From Clostridiales bacterium (GTDB taxonomy: Bacteria; Bacillota_A; Clostridia; Peptostreptococcales; Anaerovoracaceae): 18,897 bases of DNA. The DNA is taken from positions 1 to 18,897 of the forward strand of contig JAILFI010000113.1 in NCBI GenBank assembly GCA_024697655.1, written 5' to 3'. The notes under the pieces were generated by a model. The model saw nothing but the letters and a program-made list of their open reading frames with translations. It was not told where the DNA came from and did no database searches. The first letter of the stretch is position 1, and each line of letters opens with the position of its first letter. The translations under genes were made by a program, and so were the position numbers. Shown here in pieces: positions 16,069-18,897 of this stretch.

Positions 16069-16606
16069 TCTCTCTCTCTTCTTCCGCGGAAACTTCGAAC
16101 ATCGGACGTCTTGTGAAGTGGAACAGACCGGCGATGATGTTGCTCGGGAACGTTTCGCATTTGGTATTGAACTGCTTGACGACTGCGTTGTAGTACTTTC
16201 TGGAATTTGCGATGTCGTTCTCTGTCTGTTCGAGCTGCCCCTGCAGTTCCAGGAAGTTCGTGTTGGCTTTCAGTTCCGGATAGTTCTCTGCTACCGCGAA
16301 CAGGCTGCGCAGGGTCCCGGAAAGGATGGACTCATTTGCCAGTTTGTCCGCTGTGGTCGCGGAGTTCATAACTGCCGTTCTCGCTTCGGTGACATTCTCC
16401 AGCGTGCCTTTTTCGTGCGCGGCATACCCTTTTACGGTCTCGACCAGATTCGGGATCAGGTCAAACCGCTTTTTCAGATAGACATCCATCGTGGAAAACG
16501 CTTCTTCAACACTGTTTCTCAGCTTGATAAACCCGTTGTATCCAGTGATGAAGTAAATGACGATGATCGCTAAGAGGATCAATATGATGATAACAGCTTT
16601 GCTCAT
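16049..16606 (-). CDS. lemA: LemA family protein
   Basis: 185 residues: an N-terminal transmembrane segment (residues 4-22, rich in Ile/Leu/Val) followed by a coiled, helix-rich LemA domain with the hallmark YNGFIKLRNSVEEAFSTMDVYLKKRFDLIPNLVETVKGYA. The middle and C-terminal parts (LFAVAENYPELKAN, LEQTENDIANSRKYYNAVVKQFN) are also diagnostic. The ATG has AGGAGG 6 nt upstream. Its last codons overlap the DUF2207 gene. LemA and DUF2207 genes are often neighbours in bacteria; the biochemical role of LemA is unsettled. It may share a transcript with ung, 61 nt upstream. Confidence 0.94.
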   Translation of the reverse strand: MSKAVIIILILLAIIVIYFITGYNGFIKLRNSVEEAFSTMDVYLKKRFDLIPNLVETVKGYAAHEKGTLENVTEARTAVMNSATTADKLANESILSGTLRSLFAVAENYPELKANTNFLELQGQLEQTENDIANSRKYYNAVVKQFNTKCETFPSNIIAGLFHFTRRPMFEVSAEEERENVKVSF

Positions 16607-16667
16607 GTCAGCCTCCTTTATGGTAGATCACGGAATCGCTTCTTGGCAGCGTTCCTTTTATAAACAG

Positions 16668-17321
16668 TTATAAACGCCAATCGACAGGTTCTTTCAGGAA
16701 GTTGTTCGCACGGCTGAAATACCTGCCGCCGAAGAACCCTCTGTGCGCGGACAGCGGGCTCGGGTGCGGCGCTTCCATAACAAAATGCCTGGTCCGGTCG
16801 ATCAGATCACGCTTGGATCTGGCGTTGTTGCCCCACAGCATGAATACCATCGGTTCTTTGCGTTCTCCCAGCAGTTCGATGATCCGGTCGGTCAGGATCT
16901 CCCAGCCTTTGCCGTGATGGGAGTTGGCCTGGTGCTCGCGGACCGTCAGAGCGGTATTGAGAAGCAGAACGCCCCGCTCAGCCCACTTGGTAAGTGTGCC
17001 GTCGTGCGGTTCAGGGATCCCCAGATCGTCGTGCAGTTCCTGAAAAATATTGATCAGTGACGGCGGCTTGGGGACGCCGGGCTGCACGGAAAATGCCAGC
17101 CCGTGGGCCTGCCCCGGTTCGTGATACGGATCCTGCCCCAGGATGACGACTTTCACTTTGCTGTACGGAGTGTACTTAAGCGCGTTGAAGATGTCGTACA
17201 TGCCCGGATAGACCCGGTACGTCGAATATTCTTTTTTAAGGAACTCCCTGAGCTGCAGATAGTATTCTTTTTTGAACTCTTCCGCGAGCAGGTCGTCCCA
17301 GTCGTTTCCGATATGGACCAT
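16668..17321 (-). CDS. ung: Uracil-DNA glycosylase, family 1
   Basis: Removes uracil from DNA as the first step of base-excision repair. 217 residues, normal for the family. Seen: the water-activating GQDPYH (D64), AHGLAFSV, PPSLINIFQEL, GVLLLNTALTV, and the DNA-binding loop HPSPLSAHRGFFG (H186). The start ATG follows GGGAAGGAA after 4-5 nt. It lies 40 nt after cysK with no terminator between, so it may be read through from the cysK promoter; 61 nt then separate it from lemA. Confidence 0.97.
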   Translation of the reverse strand: MVHIGNDWDDLLAEEFKKEYYLQLREFLKKEYSTYRVYPGMYDIFNALKYTPYSKVKVVILGQDPYHEPGQAHGLAFSVQPGVPKPPSLINIFQELHDDLGIPEPHDGTLTKWAERGVLLLNTALTVREHQANSHHGKGWEILTDRIIELLGERKEPMVFMLWGNNARSKRDLIDRTRHFVMEAPHPSPLSAHRGFFGGRYFSRANNFLKEPVDWRL

Positions 17322-17361
17322 ATCGTTCCTTCCCGTTCCTGTATGCCGGAGAACCGCCGCA

Positions 17362-18306
17362 TCAGTCAGCGATGCCGGACAGTTCGAACAGCGGTGTGCT
17401 GAAGTAGCGTTCTCCTGTATCGGGAAGCACGGTCACAACGACCTTGCCCTTCCCGAGCTTTCTTGCCATTTTGAGCGCGACGGCCACGTTGGTGCCGCTG
17501 CTGATGCCACAGAGGATCCCCTCTTTCTTTGCCAGGGATTTTGTCGTGTGAATGGCTTCTTCGTCTGTGACGATCGTGATCTCATCATAGATACTGGTAT
17601 CCAGAATATCCGGGATCAAACCGTCTCCGATACCCATTTGCAGATGCGTGCCGATATTACCGCCGGACAGGATCGCCGCGTTGGCAGGCTCCGCAACATT
17701 GATCTTGATCTCCGGCCAGTATTCTTTCAGGATCGATCCGATCCCCGTGATCGTGCCGCCGGTGCCGACACCGGAACAGAAACCGTCAATCGGGCCGCCG
17801 ACCTGTTCCAGGATCTCCAGCGCCGTGTGACGGGTGTGCGCCAGCAGATTGTCTGTATTGGAAAACTGGTTGGGCACATAGACTCGCGGATCATCCGCCG
17901 CCATCGCCATCGCTTTGTCCATGCATGCTGCGATGGCTTTACCGATGTCGCCGGCATCATGGACCAGCTTGACTTCTGCGCCGTACTGCCGCATCAGATA
18001 GCGGCGTTCACGGCTGACAGAGTCGGGCATGATGATGATGCAGCGATAGCCCTTGACTGCGCAGACAAGCGAAAGACCGATCCCCTGATTGCCGCTTGTC
18101 GGCTCCACGATAATGCTGTCTTCTGAAAGCTCACCGCGTTTTTCCGCCTCTTCGATCATCATCAGAGCGGTTCTGGTCTTGATGCTCCCGCCGACATTGA
18201 GGCCTTCGTACTTAACGTATACGTCGGCGTCGTTCGGGCCGGTCATGCGGTTGAGTTTGATCAGAGGGGTGTTTCCAACGGCTTTTAGAATGTTCTTATA
18301 GATCAT
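17362..18306 (-). CDS. cysK: PLP-dependent cysteine synthase (O-acetylserine sulfhydrylase family)
   Basis: Makes cysteine from O-acetylserine and sulfide; soluble fold-type II PLP enzyme. 314 residues, as expected. Seen: VGNTPLIKLNR at the start; the PLP lysine K43 in GGSIKTRTA; the substrate loop EPTSGNQGIG (68-77); phosphate-binding GVGTGGTITG; and a C-terminal CGISSGTN with the serine near the PLP pyridine nitrogen, then PDTGERYFST. Two positions differ from textbook CysK: GSxKDR reads GSIKTR, and TSGNTG reads TSGNQG. Activity is likely, but substrate preference could differ, so the symbol is by family. The ribosome binding site (AAAGAAGAA) is weak. A promoter lies 72-105 nt upstream. It is the first gene of the long minus-strand run. 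Confidence 0.9.
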   Translation of the reverse strand: MIYKNILKAVGNTPLIKLNRMTGPNDADVYVKYEGLNVGGSIKTRTALMMIEEAEKRGELSEDSIIVEPTSGNQGIGLSLVCAVKGYRCIIIMPDSVSRERRYLMRQYGAEVKLVHDAGDIGKAIAACMDKAMAMAADDPRVYVPNQFSNTDNLLAHTRHTALEILEQVGGPIDGFCSGVGTGGTITGIGSILKEYWPEIKINVAEPANAAILSGGNIGTHLQMGIGDGLIPDILDTSIYDEITIVTDEEAIHTTKSLAKKEGILCGISSGTNVAVALKMARKLGKGKVVVTVLPDTGERYFSTPLFELSGIAD

Positions 18307-18329
18307 AAATGTTCTTCTTTCTCTTTTGA

Positions 18330-18344
18330 CCCCTGCCTGCGGGG
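18330..18344 (-). repeat. Leader hairpin upstream of cysK
   Basis: CCCC (18330-18333) and GGGG (18341-18344) flank a 7-nt loop, extendable by flanking GA/TC with a bulge. It lies between the predicted cysK transcription start and its ATG. No T-run follows on the minus strand. Confidence 0.4.
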
Positions 18345-18350
18345 ATCTGT

Positions 18351-18364
18351 ACCATGAAAATGGT
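18351..18364. repeat. Perfect inverted repeat in the cysK leader
   Basis: ACCAT-GAAA-ATGGT, 5-bp arms and a 4-nt centre, starting about 7 nt downstream of the predicted cysK transcription start. It could be a repressor operator or a small RNA hairpin. I cannot match it to a known CymR or CysR site. Confidence 0.4.
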
Positions 18365-18377
18365 CAATTTTTCACGC

Positions 18378-18411
18378 ATTATATTGTACTACAGTTGGCG
18401 TCGCTTTTCCA
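18378..18411 (-). promoter_or_regulatory. Promoter for cysK
   Basis: The minus strand contains overlapping -10 candidates TACAAT (18388-18383) and TATAAT (18383-18378). With TACAAT, a -35 of TGGAAA (18411-18406) lies 17 nt upstream. The transcript would have a leader of about 65 nt. The intervening 18412-18537 is AT-rich near its right end and holds no gene that I can support. Confidence 0.55.
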
Positions 18412-18537
18412 TAAGAATGTGCCCTGCTGTGTGAATCGCCGTATTGCGCAGCGTCCCGTTTATGATGCAATTCTGACAGCGGCCGGCTGATTCATAAAAA
18501 GACAATTATTTAACACAATAAATTAATAAAACGTCTG

Positions 18538-18566
18538 TTGACAAACGTTTTTCACCGGCGTATACT
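18538..18566 (+). promoter_or_regulatory. Sigma-A-type promoter for the T-box leader
   Basis: TTGACA (18538-18543), a 17-nt spacer, and TATACT (18561-18566): consensus -35 and a 5-of-6 -10. An AT-rich stretch directly upstream (18495-18530) resembles an UP element. Expected transcription start is near 18573. Confidence 0.85.
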
Positions 18567-18572
18567 CCGTTA

Positions 18573-18863
18573 CATAAATCAATATCCAAACCGATGATCG
18601 AGAGTAGTAAGTACGTGTCCCGAATTCAAAGAGAGCCGCTGATGGTGGGAATGCGGTAAGGACGGCCGGACCGAATGGACTCGTGAGGGCAGGAAGAAAA
18701 AGGCGTCGCTTAAGCGATTCCTCGAGTAATGCCTGACGGGAGCTCCGCCTGTTACAAAGGGAGCGGATATCACGCTGTATCCGTATGAAAACGCACAGCA
18801 ATGTGCATGGGTGGCATAGCAAGACCGGGTCTTGTCCCAAGCGGACAGGACCCTTTTGTTTTT
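18573..18863 (+). promoter_or_regulatory. T-box riboswitch, tryptophan specific
   Basis: A tRNA-sensing leader that lets transcription continue when uncharged tRNA is bound. Seen in order: stem I K-turn side CGAGAGTAGTAAG (18599-18611) with CTCG on the 3' side; AG-rich AGAGAG bulge and apical loop (stem CCGC 18636-18639 / GCGG 18653-18656); specifier loop GAA-TGG-A, with TGG (Trp) at 18676-18678; a stem II hairpin with a TTAA loop; a stem III CGGATA (18764-18769) / TATCCG (18778-18783); and the T-box itself TGGGTGGC (18808-18815). The acceptor-pairing UGGC requires a G discriminator base, which tRNA-Trp has, so two independent elements agree. The antiterminator (18808-18839) and terminator are mutually exclusive. 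The bulge reads TGGCATA instead of the usual TGGNACC. Confidence 0.92.
18827..18863 (+). terminator. T-box regulated intrinsic terminator
   Basis: Stem GGGTCTTGTCC (18827-18837) / GGACAGGACCC (18843-18853), 11 bp with one G-U pair, 5-nt loop, followed by TTTTGTTTTT. Its left arm is the same sequence that forms the right arm of the antiterminator (GTCTTGT 18829-18835 and CCCA 18836-18839), so only one can form. Confidence 0.93.
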
Positions 18864-18894
18864 CCCATTCAGCGGTAAGAAAGGAAGTACACCG

Positions 18895-18897
18895 ATG
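18895..18897 (+). CDS. Start codon of the T-box controlled gene (rest outside the window)
   Basis: Only the ATG is present. It is preceded by AAGGAAG (18881-18887) at 7-nt spacing, a good ribosome binding site, 32 nt after the T-box terminator. The Trp specifier suggests a tryptophanyl-tRNA synthetase, a tryptophan transporter or a trp biosynthetic gene; the sequence here cannot decide among them. Confidence 0.7.

Noticed and set aside
18523..18840. 105-codon minus-strand frame over the T-box
   Set aside because: The region is explained by a structured RNA leader on the plus strand. The frame has no good ribosome binding site and no family resemblance.
1..18897. A CRISPR array, transposon, phage or toxin-antitoxin/defence system
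   Set aside because: No regularly spaced repeats, transposase or integrase motifs, terminal repeats or typical defence domains were seen; all recognisable genes are housekeeping or widespread conserved families.

Overview
The window looks like a chromosomal segment of a low-to-mid GC Bacillota bacterium, most likely from the Clostridia or Erysipelotrichia; I cannot go below class. The indications are AddA-type rather than RecB-type recombination helicase, a T-box leader, strong AGGAGG-like ribosome binding sites, extended -10 promoters, and a set of genes common in these gut anaerobes (TypA with an AHVDAGKST loop, a cysteine-rich small-domain protein, LemA with DUF2207, BaiN/HI0933-type and COG2509-type flavoproteins, a cytidylate-kinase-like protein). 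No mobile element, phage gene, rRNA, tRNA or CRISPR array was seen.

Layout, left to right. The window opens inside addA (minus strand, N-terminal part only), divergent from gpmI (plus) across 110 bp that hold two back-to-back extended -10 promoters. gpmI converges on a cytidylate-kinase-like gene at a bidirectional terminator. Next come two flavoprotein genes 11 nt apart on the minus strand (HI0933/BaiN family, then COG2509 family). They are divergent from dinB (plus), which ends in a terminator containing its own stop codon. From there a long minus-strand run reads from right to left as cysK, ung, lemA, DUF2207, typA, a cysteine-rich small protein, dnaE and pfkA. Gaps are 12-68 nt, and lemA and the DUF2207 gene overlap by 20 nt. 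A candidate internal promoter sits before typA. The last ~590 bp are non-coding: the divergent cysK promoter, then a near-consensus promoter followed by a complete T-box riboswitch with a TGG (Trp) specifier and a UGGC acceptor-binding motif. This controls a plus-strand gene of which only the ATG lies in the window.

Functionally the segment is housekeeping: DNA replication and repair (addA, dinB, dnaE, ung), glycolysis (gpmI, pfkA), translation (typA, and a Trp-related gene behind the T-box), cysteine synthesis (cysK), and poorly characterised redox and envelope functions. I see no convincing undescribed multi-gene system. The points most worth a second look are the tryptophan T-box with a non-canonical antiterminator bulge, the two-flavoprotein unit next to a cytidylate-kinase-like gene, the cysteine-rich protein wedged between typA and dnaE, the cysK active-site variation, and a marked excess of GATC sites.
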